Source of the DNA: Carya illinoinensis
Taxonomy: Eukaryota > Streptophyta > Magnoliopsida > Fagales > Juglandaceae
Length of the DNA stretch: 64,000 nucleotides
Reading direction: 5' to 3'
NCBI RefSeq assembly: GCF_018687715.1
Contig: NC_056765.1
Coordinates: 24,486,394 to 24,550,393 of the forward strand
The translations under genes were made by a program, and so were the position numbers. This document shows positions 34,215 through 45,878 of the stretch, piece by piece (position 1 is the first letter of the stretch; the number at the start of each line of letters is the position of its first letter). The notes beneath the pieces were generated by a model. It made no database searches, was not told the DNA's origin, and saw nothing but the letters and a program-made list of their open reading frames with translations.

Positions 34215-35530
34215 GTCACACGCCTTCTCCTTCTTCTACTATTTTGTTTATTATGTTCACATTTTGTTTTTTACTCCATTTGTTTCATATACGAAGCTTA
34301 TAGGATCTGCATTTTTATATGGGTATTTTATGTGCTGCTTCTTATATCTTTTTTTCCAGTCATCTTATCTTCTTGGGTTGAAACGTGACTATATATGTTC
34401 TATTTCCTTTTATTTTTCTTTTTTTGATCGTGCTTGTATGGTTGAATCAAGCTTAGAGTTTCCCGATTCTCATAATGGCCATTTGAAACTGGAATTACGT
34501 TTCTGGGACTCACCTCTTCTCCATTTCAGGAAAGATCAGAAAGGCAAACTTCTTGAGTGGAGAATCAAAACGAACGTCGTTCTTCTCTTATTTATTTCTT
34601 AATCACTACTGATATAGATGTTAAGTCCCGTTTGGATGTAAGAAGTGATTCATCTCATCTCATTATTATAATTTTTTAAAATTTTTATTTAAAATATAAT
34701 AAATAATTAAATTTTTTCAAATATTAAATTAATATAAATAATATTAACAAATAATATTCAAACAATATTTTATTCAACTTTCATCCCAACTCACTATCCA
34801 AATAGTACATAAATGTGACTAATTTACATCATTGGGGTGCCTTTCTATATATGTTTATTGTTGTTGTAATTACGCAGTGAAATCTTATAAAAGCTCTACC
34901 AATTTACCTGCTATAAAATTTTGCATTTTTGGTATGAACAGTTTTTAAAATTGGATCTGATATTGGCATAATTTACTGTTCACTGCAACAAGGCACTTCA
35001 TTTTTTTTTTAACCTCCTCCGGCTCCTTTGTGGATAGATCTTGAACTTAAACCATGCTCTCCCTCTCTCCATATGAGATTCACTTCATTGAAGTACTGAA
35101 GTTGCACATTTGGTTTTTATTTTTTGATTTTATCCTTTCAATTGTATGAGCTAGGGGCACTTGGAGTTGACCTCAAATTAACGTTTTAGTAGGATTAGAG
35201 TTGAAAAACCAGGATCAAGTTTATGGGATAGGATGTTGAGACCATAATCAGTGCTAAATCATCATTATCTAATTACTCTGGAGTTAAGATAAGGTCGTTA
35301 TTTGCTCAGGATCGAATGCCTATGATTCTCTTTTCTTGGAAATTGTTTTCTATGAAAAGTAGTGGTTCATGGTTTGCTTGATGTATACGCTTTTTAATCT
35401 TTGCAATTTCAGCTAAAAACAACTATGGATCTCCACTCCCCCTCCCTTTTGTCCCTCAAGAGCCTCATTGCAAGGTAAGACATTGAGTTCATTAGAATAT
35501 TCAAATAATCAGTATCATGGAACTGCTTTC
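34215..35530. other. Intron or intergenic sequence after the LRAT exon
   Basis: No LRAT exon 2 seen. It contains a MITE (34627-34806). A stretch at 35414-35476 is bordered by an acceptor-like TTTGCAATTTCAG and a donor-like AAG|GTAAGA and is open in one frame (KNNYGSPLPLPFVPQEP...), so it could be a small exon of an unrecognised gene, but I cannot tie it to the LRAT exon. Confidence 0.35.
34627..34806. mobile_element. AT-rich MITE with TTTGGAT ends
   Basis: The left end CCCGTTTGGATGTAAGAAG and the complement of the right end ACTATTTGGATAGTGAG form imperfect inverted repeats around an AT-only interior. Related sequences occur at 40961-41166, 49650-50030 and 62515-62732. No clear target duplication. 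Confidence 0.6.
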
Positions 35531-35835
35531 CACGCTACAACAGATTCTGCTTTTTCCCATAGAGGTACTTCGTGGCAAAATGGAAATATTCCGTGGGAAT
35601 TAAATAGGTTTTTTTTTTCTCCTCACAAAAACGTCCTATGGGTTTCTCGTTGGAAATAACTCGCCGAAAAAAGTATTATTTCCCAGAACAAACATGACTT
35701 GTGGGAATAAGTTCGTTTCTTGGCCAGTTCGGTGGAGGGAAAAAAATTTTGTGTTCGTGGGAAATACTGATTGGAGACCTTCTCCACCGTGGGAAAAGAT
35801 CAGATGTATTTTCCATGATTGGGATGAGATAGGGA
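35531..35835 (+). mobile_element. CACTA-like terminus with subterminal GTGGGAA repeats
   Basis: CACGCTACAACAGATTCTGC resembles the conserved start of plant CACTA elements (CACTACAACAAA...). The next 300 bp carry many copies of a short motif in both orientations: TTCGTGGCAAAA, CCGTGGGAATT, TTTCCCAGAA, TTGTGGGAATA, TTCGTGGGAAATA, CCGTGGGAAAAG. Clustered subterminal repeats of this kind are where CACTA transposase binds. No transposase and no second end were found, so this is a fragment or a deletion derivative. Confidence 0.5.
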
Positions 35836-36388
35836 TGTTTCCAAGACTAGCTCCTCTTATGTGGGTTGTTTGTTGGCATCATAATTTTGTATCAAATTAA
35901 TGAGGAGGGGGAGTTGGTGTTGTTGTTGTTGTTTTTTTTTTTTTTTTAATATATATAACAATGCTTATTATGCCTTACATACGAGCCAAATAATGTGTCA
36001 AGTGTTCGATGGAGATGGCTAGTCTATGGAGTACACAGATTGGTGGCATGAACATAAACTGACACTATAGTTTATTTACAATTGAGGAGAAAGGGAGTTG
36101 ATCTCTAATTGAAAAATGCCCATTATGCTTTACTAGTTGGATGTTTGTCTAGTTTCAATTAAAGCAGTGTAAGAGATTAGGAGATGGGACTTGGGAGTGT
36201 AACAATCTAGGGAACGCAAATTATCAGTGAAGAAAATATGTTCCTTTCCCCATGGCATTTTGTTTACACTATATATCTTACAATAGGATTGGAGCATCCT
36301 TTATGCTCTCTGAGATTTATGTGAATCAGATGTACAAGTACACTTTTTTTTCTTTCATTCTTTCTAATAAGTATGTGTAGGGAAAATA
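35836..36388. other. Intergenic sequence
   Basis: No gene recognised. It contains a GTTGTTGTTG/poly-T tract (35917-35948) followed by TA-rich sequence. Confidence 0.4.
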
Positions 36389-36478
36389 CCTAAATAGGTG
36401 TTATCTTTGTATATATACCATCTTGTATACTTGGACTATGCCTAATCTTGTTAATACAATTGTTTACCTATAAAAGAA
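36389..36478 (+). mobile_element. 90-bp 5'-truncated LINE tail with target duplication
   Basis: AAGTATGTGTAGGGAAAATA (36369-36388) is repeated as AAGTTTGTGTAGGGAAAATA (36479-36498), one mismatch. Between them is a 90-bp segment ending GTTTACCTATAAAAGAAA and containing ATACTTGGACTATGCCTA, the typical 3' untranslated end of plant LINEs. A different LINE subfamily from the one at 4298. Confidence 0.78.
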
Positions 36479-36498
36479 AAGTTTGTGTAGGGAAAATA

Positions 36499-37690
36499 AC
36501 ATGTGTTGGGTCAAGATTAAACTTTTAATTTGGTCTAATAATGATGCGATTCTATAATAAAATCAATAAATTTCAGATCCAAAAAAATGTGGGAAATAAT
36601 TTAAAAAAATATTAAGCTTAAAACATGGTTTAAAGGTCATTAATCATGTGTAAATTGATTAATGTCCTAAACTCAAGCTAGAAGCTTAATTATGTTCAAA
36701 TGGGGACCTTAGGGGCGTGGGGTACTTCTTGAGCTTGAGGGAAACCAATGGTATGATGTAAAAATGGAGGACAAGGCTTTTGGGCCTTGTTGGGCTTGTA
36801 GGGCTATTTGTGTAAAGCTCTTGGTTGTGGGCTTTCGGTGTGGTCAATAAGTGGACCTTATGTCCAGATTTGAGAGCTCATATATGGTCTCAAAGGTCTA
36901 CCAAAATTGGGTCAAAATCGTATGTCTTTCTAAAGTTGGGCCAAAGGTCTCCACTATCACCAAGTTAGGCCCAAAGGCTTCATGCCTTCTTCATGTTTGG
37001 GCCTAATTTCTAAGGCCTTTCAAGAAAGGCCTAAGCTTCTTAAATCCACATAGGTCTTGGTTTATGGCATCTATTCTTAGCACATCACATCCTTAGTGAT
37101 TAAGGCCCTAAACCCTATTGGGCTTACCTCTTAATCCATCCATACTTAGCCCTTATAGCTTAGCTCACTAAGGATGCCAAGTGTCATTCCCCTATTGGCC
37201 TCTTTGTAATTAATCCAAAATAAAATACTAGAGATCTTCCCATGATTTAAAATGTGATTCTCATGCTAAAATAATCTGAAATCGTATTTCCAACAATAAC
37301 AACTTATACTAACTAAGATTAAGGGAGCTAATTGTTTAAGTCCTTATGAGTGTTTTAGCTGGGGTGTTACAAAATGAAAATTGTTTTATTACACCGTAAA
37401 ATTCTAAATATTCACTTGACACTAATGGAAAAAATTGTTTCTTATTCTCATGGTCTTAAGTACCTTAAATAAATAAAATCTCATTTATAACATTCAAGTG
37501 GGTAAGAAAATGATTATCCTCACAAGTTAGAACTTGAGCGATTACGTGATTCATGAGACCTTTTTGAGTTTTTGACAACGTTCCTAAAACCAAAAGAAAA
37601 TCTACTGAATTTATTGTGGGATGTTACACTTGACGTTGGACTTGAGCTGAACTAGAATGAAATGCTACTTTTCACTCATAGCATAACCTG
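36499..37690. other. Diverged Gypsy LTR-like sequence
   Basis: No reading frame. It is rich in GGGCCT/TTGGGC words, has GGGGTGTTACA (37363-37373), and 37376-37500 (GAAAATTGTTTTATTACACCG, TAAAATTCTAAATATTCAC) resembles 27759-27870 of the long LTR in the same orientation. Probably an older copy of that LTR family; boundaries not definable. Confidence 0.45.
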
Positions 37691-38990
37691 TGAGGCCCAC
37701 ACCATTTTCTTCCAACCCTATTGGGACCTCAACAAAGAAATATCCGCCCTCATGAGTAGTGATATCAAAATGGTCCTCACCCTCCAAATTGAAAACTCCG
37801 GGCTCAAGCTTCTACACCTCAAAGACCTCAATCAAACTATCATTGGCTTCAACCATGGGAGACTCCCTAGAAAGAAGTGGTTGCCTGATTGGGCTGATCA
37901 TTAAGGCTGACTCCATGGCTTTCTCCTAGCAACCCGAGGTCAAAGATATTCATTCATACAAATCTTGGCCTCGTAGGACAAGATGGAGGTAAAGCCAAAG
38001 GAGTTGCATGGGAGGTAGGGAGACCACTTGGAGTTGCACATCAAGCCATGTCTATTTGAGAACGCTTTTCTTCGACACTTGTAGAGGCCTATGTCAAGTG
38101 TCAATGTTGAAAAAGCTCTAGCCAAGGACTCACTAACAAAGGGAGGAGGAGGAACTTTGAATCTGGGTTTATTGCTCATGGGACCACCACATGGAGACTC
38201 CCAAGGGTGATTTTTTTGAAAAATTGATGGGGTATCTCTTGTTTGCCTCTTAGATAGGAGTGGAAATCTAGATGTGGAAGGCATGGAAATAGTCGTGGTC
38301 AACATGTGAAACTTTGGGTCCCCAAAGATGCCAATGAATGTCCTCTTTAAAAGAATCACAATAGATAAATGTCAATGTGGGTCCTCGTCCACCTAGAAGT
38401 TGATAAGATTGGCTTGAAAACATTCTTCAAACATTTATTGCTAAGCAAAAGGGCATGGAGGAGCACTAACCCCAAGTCGTTCAAATGAGAAACTTACCCT
38501 AGGGGACTTCACCCTAAAAAGACGATTGTCCTAGGTCTTAATGTGGGAGTATTGCAACTCTAATTCTATTAGCTTGTGCCCCTTGTGTGATAAAAAGTTG
38601 TAGATATGGCTACTCATTGACTTGGGGTGGTATAGGTAGACGAACTCTCATGTTGTAATGTTATCATTCGGGACCCGTTCCCATTCCAACACTTGTCTCC
38701 ACAACACATTGTAGGCTATGAGGATATGCTAGACGTTAGTGTTAATTTGAACTAGACTAAGATTCAAAAAGTTCATAATCTCGGAACAAAAGGAAACCAC
38801 AACCTAGAGTGGAACATCCCAACCATCTTGTCCCGCTCAATCTTATAAAAAATGCCCTAATTGGACGTTAGATGCTCTAGCTTAGTTTTTGACACATTAG
38901 AGTGCCAATCATTAGCTGTGAAGTTGATTATATCATCAAAGGAGGCGAAGCTTTATAAGGAGCAACAATTGATGCAATAACAATAGCCAA
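37691..38990 (-). pseudogene. Second PF04195-like (Gypsy extra ORF) relic
   Basis: The complement of about 38400-38960 reads, with stops and frameshifts: FDDIINFTANDWHSNVSKTKLEHLTSN, then FHSRLWFPF, NFLNLSLVQINTNV, HILIAYNVLWRQVLEW, and FLSHKGHKLIELELQYSHIKT with FRVKSPR. This follows the pattern of the plant 'putative gypsy type transposon' proteins (an entry helix, ...LHPNxWR.L..F..LWR..., then ...W..RFF.V). A downstream 139-codon frame (38359-37940) may be its Ser/Pro-rich tail. No Gypsy pol or LTR was found beside it. Confidence 0.45.
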
Positions 38991-39750
38991 GAAGATGATG
39001 GATGATAGGACGAAGTGTAGAAGCATAAGAGGGTTTATGAGAACCCATTGCTATGAAGGAAATAGTGCTAGACGAAGAGCAATAAGGGATGGAAGTGGAA
39101 AGAAGAACAAGCTGCAAAAAGTAGAAAGAAAAGGATTGTGCGACAAAAAATGGAGAAATGAAAGGGGAAGAAGAGTGAGATTTTATACAAGAACGAAGAT
39201 TGAGCCCATACTGATTGGATGTGGGAATTCAAAACAATGTGACGTGATGACAAATAGGAGGCTAAGGCATGGGCCCTGCCTAGGGAGAGTCTTAACCACC
39301 ACCTAGAATGTTCCATAAGCAAATCTCAATAAGTTGGAATGTTAAAAGGCATGAATCTCAAAAGACAGGAATGTCAAGAAGCATGAGTCTCAATGGGTAG
39401 GAGTATTAGGAGATAGGCGAGATTCACATAGGTCACTTAGGCAAAGGCGAGGAGCCCACGATTGGGGAGGAAGGTACTAGTGAAGTATATGCTAGCAACA
39501 TATATAGTGTGGGATACAAATTAGGGTAGAGACCCTGGAGATCGGCACATGTAATCTCGAAGAAGGGAGACGGGGGAATAGGTTAGCATTGATGGTGTAA
39601 TGAAAACATGGAGCATTAGAGAATATAAGATTGGCTAATGAAGTTCTGAAGGAGGCATGTCGTGATGTGATACAAGGCTACTCAAAAGGGACATACCGAG
39701 ACTGAGGAACATGCCATACATTAAATGAAACATCACGGCACCAATAGACA
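38991..39750. other. Intergenic sequence
   Basis: Purine-rich on the plus strand; no gene recognised. The frames at 38995-39322 have no recognisable similarity. Confidence 0.35.
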
Positions 39751-39755
39751 TTAAA

Positions 39756-40097
39756 TGTAATAGCCCATATGAGTGATAAGGACTGGTGATATATGAAATC
39801 TCACATTACTTGAGAATGATAAATTCTTACCTTTTATAACAATTCTAATGAGAATCCAATTGAGTCGTGCTATCTAAGACAGATTGGCCTGAGGAAGACG
39901 TTGGGAATTTAAGAATGGGACATTGTGATACCCTATATGATTGATAAGGAAAAATGGTGCATGAAATCCTACATTGCTTTGTAAGGAGAATTTTTTTACA
40001 CCTTAAAATGTCTTTAATGTGGTTCCAACTGTATCATTGACTAGTTTTTTTAAAGTATAGGCCCATATGTGATTTGAGCTTTCATTAGGGTGTTACA
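39756..40097 (+). mobile_element. TRIM (terminal-repeat retrotransposon in miniature), 342 bp
   Basis: It starts TGTAATAGCCC and ends GGGTGTTACA, flanked by a perfect 5-bp duplication TTAAA (39751-39755 and 40098-40102). Inside are two related copies of the LTR seen alone at 5039-5211. The first (39756 to about 39888) is incomplete at its 3' side. The second is complete, 39924-40097, starting TGTGATACCCT. Between them is a purine-rich AAGAATGGGACA that would serve as polypurine tract. The primer-binding site is not visible, probably lost with the 3' part of the first LTR. Confidence 0.78.
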
Positions 40098-40855
40098 TTA
40101 AATGCGACCCACAAAAGCCACTCAAACATCTTAACTCACTACCATTAACAGATCAATTCAAATATTTTGAAATCACCTCAACACCCAAGCACATTAATCT
40201 AAGAAAGGGGTCGCATACTTCTTATCACTTTGAGTCTCATAACTTATGTTTCTTTCATAGCATCTTTAAGCATTTTAGACTCATACATGTGCACAATGCA
40301 ACGGATCATCACAAATGGCAAACATTTCCTTCATAGGAAAAGAGACTGATAAATTATGTAAAATCGCCCTGCCCCCGAGTATAAATTGACCCAACAATTA
40401 GCGAAACAAAGGACAACTTTTTCTTTTGGGAATAGGGGACATCTTGCTTATAAGGTTTCACTGCTAATACAAAACCTACTTTCATTGCTATAATTTCAGC
40501 TTTTCGTAAAACATTGCTAAGAGAGATGGAGTGATTGCTCATTTTATAGTTCCTCATTAACATTTTGGGTTTCATTACTTTTGTTGGTAACAAATATGGC
40601 ATAAAGTCAAGGATCTGTGAAGAGTTTCTCATGTCACTTAAAAAGTATTCTATGTTAATTATTTCAAACGTTTTGAAAATCATCATCGATCATTTAAGTC
40701 TTTAAGTCATGAAGTTTCTGACTATAGATTTATACAGGGGTAAAATTTCATTGTTCCATAAGCTAATTTATAGCATAAGTATGAGAGCCCTTTAATAAAT
40801 AAATAAAAATATTTCGAAAATGGAAGATATGCTTGATGACAATTTTACTCATATA

Positions 40856-41266
40856 TCAGGATGGTACAAACATGGAAAAGCCTTGATTGACAACTTTGAC
40901 TCTCGCTTCCCAGATAAAGAGCAGCCTCAGCCACATCCTCTGGCTTGAGGACCCTACTTAGGCTGATTTGATTATACAGATGAAATTATCTTATTTTATA
41001 TAATCATTATAATTTTTTTAAACTCTTATATAAAATATAATAAATAATTCAACTTTTTTCAAATCTTAAAATAAAATAAATATTTAAATAAGATTTTATT
41101 TAACTTTTAACTTTTATCTTATCTCATCTTAACTCATTTTATCTCATCTGTGTAATCAAATGATACTAAGTTGGAATAAATACGGTGAACTCCATCTTCA
41201 TCAAGTTTAAAAAAAAAAAGAAAAAAAAAAAGCCCTTTGTCAATGGGACAGGATTCTTTCGATTTG
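40856..41266 (-). pseudogene. SDR gene relic (C-terminal fragment), unit 1
   Basis: 40856-40960 matches the last part of the SDR genes (stop codon, SMFVP-coding sequence, CAGCCACATCCTCTGGCTTGAGGA) but lacks about 54 bp between GATTGACAA and CTTTGACTC. 41167-41266 continues with GTTGGAATAAATACGGTGAAC and CCTTTGTCAATGG, interrupted by an A-rich run. A MITE at 40961-41166 separates the two pieces. The nucleotide-binding and catalytic regions are gone. Confidence 0.88.
40961..41166. mobile_element. MITE inside the unit 1 SDR relic
   Basis: The ends TGATTTGATTATACAGATGA and (complement) TCATTTGATTACACAGATGA are inverted repeats; the interior is AT-rich with TATCTTATCTCATCTTAACTC. Both flanks are SDR coding sequence that is contiguous in the intact paralog, so the boundaries are good to a few bases. 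It is the same family as 62515-62732, in reverse orientation. Confidence 0.82.
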
Positions 41267-41600
41267 ATTTTATTAGAAATGGATGGTATCTATTTAGTAT
41301 AAAATAAAGAATATTATATTAAATAAATTATTTGGGGTAGATTGAAGAATATTCAAGCCACGTTCATTTATAGCGTGATGATTCACGTTTATCATGCAAT
41401 TTTAGATGCTTCCTCCCTCCACTACCATATTATTTAGTACACCTTCCTCTCAACTAACAATATAATAATACTAACTTCATAATCACTTGATCAAAAACAT
41501 TTCATCATGACATAAATATTTTTCTCATCCTTTTATTATTAGCACTTAGAGAGGTAAGCGAGAGAAAATTTAAATTAATTATTAAGTAGTCTTGAAATAT

Positions 41601-42734
41601 GAATAAGACGATATTAAAATATTATCATAAGATATTATATTATTTAAATGGAAAATACTAATTTGTCCCCTCATTTTGTCCTCTGAGTTTGACTGCATAT
41701 GCATTTTAATTTTTTAATTTTTTAATGATTAAAGAAATGATTACTAGTGTATGTATGTATTTCTTTAAAATATTTAAATATATTTGAAAAATATTCAAAA
41801 GAAAAAAGAAAATAAAGTACAATTCCACTAAAAGCATGCTCAACATGAATAATTAGTGGGAGAGTGCATGCATGCTTGATTCCCTGTCATGTTGAACAAG
41901 CTGTGATAAAACAAATTAAACTTAAAACATATGTCGAATTCAAATGTCTCAATCTCAACATAAATATTAATATTGGTATTGTTGGAAATTTGGGCAGTAA
42001 AATGCATTTTTTTCACCTTCACTCAGAGTATTTATCTAACAACAGATCTGAAAATATTTTTCAATACATGACCAGTCAGGATTCAAAGGATATAATATAT
42101 AGTGTCCAAAGGCATAAATAATGAGAATAACAAGGTATTCAACAATAATTAGGGTTAGGTTTTTCAATTGTTTATATGGTTCGAAACTATCTATGATCAG
42201 CTAATTTGCCGTTAAGAAAAATTAAGCTTTCCAAAAAAAAAAAAAAAGTAATGGAGGATTGGTAGAACTATAAACCCAAGCATCCTCCAATTACCTAAAG
42301 ATTGTAGAATGGTCACACGACATAATAAGAAACACTCTAGCATGCATTAAATCATGCATGATTGGCCCAGCTGACGCCAGCAGGCATTGATCGAGTGCAA
42401 TGCTGCCCAGATAAAATCCCCTTGATTAAAGGATTTTTGGGGTACTTTCTTCTGGTGGTGTGAGACTAAGCTGGTACAATCATCATCTTTCAGAAAGCTC
42501 TATTCTCTCTTGGAAAAGGTATCTAAGTTGTGGGTGTTTGGGTGTGTCTCTAGTTTATTTATGTAGTACACTCAATTATCGGATGAAAACGAACTCAAAT
42601 CGATTGAAGACTTGTACGCTAGATTCACTCGTAGAACAATTAGAAAAACTAAGCCTGAGTTACGTTAATTTCTTCTCTTGTGTACAATTTTCATGAGTTC
42701 CTAGATTTTGCTTTTTGAGCGGCCGGTTTAAATT
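41601..42734. other. Intergenic sequence between units 1 and 2
   Basis: No gene recognised. It includes GGAAAATACTAATTTGTCCCC (41650), which looks like one end of a MULE-type MITE, but no second end was found. Confidence 0.35.
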
Positions 42735-43058
42735 AGATATTTCATAATGCATGCTTTCACATGTCAAACATATCTATTTCTTTTTTCCTTTTATTTACGT
42801 ACTTATTTTTCTTCATCTTTAAGCATTTTACTCTCATTTGCATGTGCACGATGCGACAGGTCATCACAAATGACAAACATTTTGTTCATAAAAGCAAAGG
42901 CTGAGAAATTATATGAAATTCCCCCCATTGTGAATTGACCCAGAAATCACAACTTGCTTCTAAGATTTCACTTGCTAACACAGAGATAAGATTTCATTGT
43001 TTTATAACCAAACTTTATATACAACTAATATGAGATAAAAAATTTCAAATATGATAGA

Positions 43059-43990
43059 TGTAAAGGCAAAAATTGGCTAGGATTAGATAACTAAATGATA
43101 AGGTTTATCTTATCATTATTTGATTAAATTTGGATAAATGATAAGGTTTATATTATCATTATTTGATTAAATTTGGATAAATGTAAAATAAGTATTGATT
43201 TGTATCTAAACAATATTGAGTCTATCTAGAAGTTTTAGGAGTTGTTTAGATAAGGCCCTGAAGTCAAAATCGAGTTCTGATAGTTTTGCCCTTATCCAGA
43301 AGAAATCTGAAACAGAGTTTAGTATATATCAGAAGAAGTTATCACGAAATGTTAGCAGTCCGTCGGGACGCGTTTTCGCGTCTGTTGCTAACCGTCAGCA
43401 GAGTCCTACTGCAACTAGAATTCTTTTCAGACTTTCTATTTAAAGGGATTTGGTTTTGTATCTTCTCAAGGACTTCAAGCCACGAATTTTACAGAGGAGA
43501 TTCTGAGCGTTTATGAGAGAAAATTCACTTGAGAATTTTCATGGGATTTTTCATATCTTCTTGAGTGTGATCGTGCTTTGAGTGTGAAGCAACATCGATT
43601 GGATTTCAGCCTCTGGAGTTCCAGAAGGGAAGTCAACATTTGAAGATCGCCAGAGGTTCTGGCTGCTACTGCAGTAGAAGACAAACGGGTCGTTTGTCTA
43701 GGCAAGTAAGAGAGTCGAATTGCAAAAGTTTTGTAATTGATTATTGCTTGTAATTGTTCTTCAAAAAATAAGATTGACTTTCCTGGGTTTGGCTGCCCTG
43801 TAGGGTTTTACCTTTAAAGAGTTCTTTAAAGGGTTTCCCTTCGTAACCAATCGTTGTGTTTTGCCAGTTTGATTATTTATTTTAAAGTATTTGATTCGTT
43901 TCATAATTTTAATAATTGAGATCTAACTTATTTGTTCAAGGAAATTGGTAGACAATTTCGTGGTTTTACAGGGGTACGTTGGGAATTTCA
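43059..43990 (+). repeat. 5' LTR of the gag-only element
   Basis: It starts TGTAAAGGCAAAAATTGGC and ends GGGAATTTCA. It carries a 40-bp internal duplication (ATGATAAGGTTTATCTTATC, twice near 43096 and 43139) with hairpin potential. Confidence 0.97.
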
Positions 43991-44045
43991 ATTGGCATCA
44001 GAGCGTGGTTCACTCATTCTAGTGTGATCCGTGCCCTTGTAGATC

Positions 44046-45878
44046 ATGTCGACGTCATTACACGTTCCACCATACTTCGATGGGGAAAACTATGCTTATT
44101 GGAAAGTTTGTATGAGGGCTTTTCTCAAGTCTTTAGATGAACGTGTATGGCATTTGGTTGAACGAGGATGGACTAAACCCGAGGCATCTATAGATACTTG
44201 GACAAAAGATGAAATCAACAATTGCAATTTGAATAGCAAAGGACTTAACGCTATTTTCATGGCGGTATCCTCCGAAGAATTTAAAAGAATCTCCATGTGT
44301 GAGATTGCTAAAGAAGCTTGGGATATTTTGGAGGTTACACATGAAGGCACAAGAATAGTAAAAAATTCGAAATTGCAAATGCTAACTTCAAAATTTGAAG
44401 AGATTAAAATGTTGGAAGACGAAAATTTTAATGATTTTTATGCTAAACTGAATGATATTGTGAATTCCAGGTTTAATCTTGGCGAGAAGGTGGAGGATTC
44501 AAGGATCGTGAGGAAGATTCTAAGGTCTTTACCTGAAAGATTTCGACTCAAAGTTACCGCTATTGAAGAAAGTAAAGATCTTGATGCAATAAAGGTAGAA
44601 GAATTGGTAGGTTCTTTACAAACGTATGAATCTTCGCTTCCTCAAGTAAGAAAAGGTAAGTCTATTGCTTTAAAAACTATAGAAGAAAATCAAGATGATT
44701 TTTCTGATGAAGAAAATTTTAACAATGAGGATATAGATCTTATAGTAAGAAAGTTCAGAAAATTCATGTTTAATAAAAAGTATAGTGGAAAGGAAAAAAG
44801 AGGTAAAGAATTTTCTGCAAAGAAAACTTATTTTGAAAAATGGAATAAAGATAAATCTGATAAAATAAAGTGTCATGAATGTTCTGGTTATGGTCATATA
44901 AGAATTGAATGTCCAAATTTCAAGAAAAGTAAAGGAAAAGTATTGAATGTCACACTTAGTGATAGTTCAGAATCTGAAACTTTAAGTTCATCATCTGATC
45001 ATGACAATACTTTTGTGGCTTTTTCTACTGTTGTTAATGATTTTTCTGATATTGAGCTAACAAAATCTGAAAGTGATGATGACAATAGTGATTCGGAGGT
45101 TGCTCTAGTTGTGGATGATCATGAGTTGAGTTTACAAGAAGCTTACAATGATGTGTGTGAAGAAGTGATCAAATTAAAGAAACTCAACAAGAAGCTGTAC
45201 AAGAAATTCACTAATATGGAGAGTGAGAAAAATAACTTGTCTGAGGCATTCAAAATTTCTGATATTGAAATAGCAAGATTAAGGGATCAAAAAATTGCAT
45301 TAGAAAAGGAATTGGAAAAGGTTCAAGAAAAAACAGCAACATAGAAACTAGAAGAGATGTTGAGTTTTCAAAAATCTAGTTGTGATCGCACGGGTTTGGG
45401 GTATATGACTTCCCAAGGTATGGAACTTAAAGACTCATTATCCGCTGCCACCTCATCAAAAGATATCATTTTTGTTAAAGGAAGTCAAGATGAGGAAACT
45501 CCAAAGAAGGCCGTGTCTACAACTCATGTTTCAAGAGTCTCACATGATAGATCAATGACAAAGAAGCCCAACCAAGGTAAGTTTATTCCTACTTGTCATT
45601 ATTGTGGTGTTATTGGTCATATAAGGCCAAATTGCTTTAACTTGAATAAAGTGAAGAAAAATGAATGTGAAAGAAATCCAAAAAGGAAAGGAAATAGTCT
45701 AGAGAATCAAATTTGTGATATGAGTCAACAAATCAATTTTTTAAATCTCAAAATTGGTGAAATAGCAGATTTTTGCTTTCAAAATAAAGAAAAGATCATA
45801 CAAAGTGATGGTGATAAAAAGAATAGGCCAAAATTTAAAGCAAAATGGGTGGTCAAAGAGGATGTCATGTCACATTAA
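44046..45878 (+). pseudogene. SIRE-type Copia gag, one in-frame stop
   Basis: A single frame of 611 codons with one TAG (45342-45344) after TAT. The capsid part starts MSTSLHVPPYFDGENYAYWK and includes TKDEINNCNLNSKGLNAIF, AWDILEVTHEGT and RIVRKILRSLPERFRLKVTA, as in SIRE/Maximus Copia gag. The first CCHC is CHECSGYGHIRIEC (44868-44910), then a Ser/Asp-rich acidic part and a coiled coil (about 45130-45340). The second CCHC is CHYCGVIGHIRPNC, beyond the stop. It ends AKWVVKEDVMSH where the protease would follow in full elements. Apart from the stop it is open throughout, which suggests recent selection or readthrough. Confidence 0.92.

Larger units (their letters stand above)
40240..41600. repeat. 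Duplicated unit 1 (gutted)
   Basis: Its 3' flank (CATCTTTAAGCATTTTAGACTC...AATTGACCCAACAATTA, 40262-40400), SDR 3' coding relic and upstream flank (GCGTGATGATTCACG...ATAAATATTTTTCTCATCCTTT, 41370-41535) match the corresponding parts of units 2 and 3 in the same order. Most of the SDR gene between is deleted. About 300 bp (40440-40730) here have no counterpart in units 2 and 3. Confidence 0.75.

Noticed and set aside
35414..35476. 62-bp exon-like segment with good splice signals
   Set aside because: It reads open in one frame but matches no part of LRAT proteins or any family I recognise; kept only as a remark.
39068..39322. Hydrophobic minus-strand frame as a membrane protein
   Set aside because: It is the complement of a purine-rich stretch (poly Phe/Leu/Ser by composition) with no start context or homolog.
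40354..40686. 110-codon minus-strand frame in unit 1
   Set aside because: No recognisable family; lies in the 300 bp absent from units 2 and 3 with no splice or promoter support. Left as unexplained non-coding sequence.
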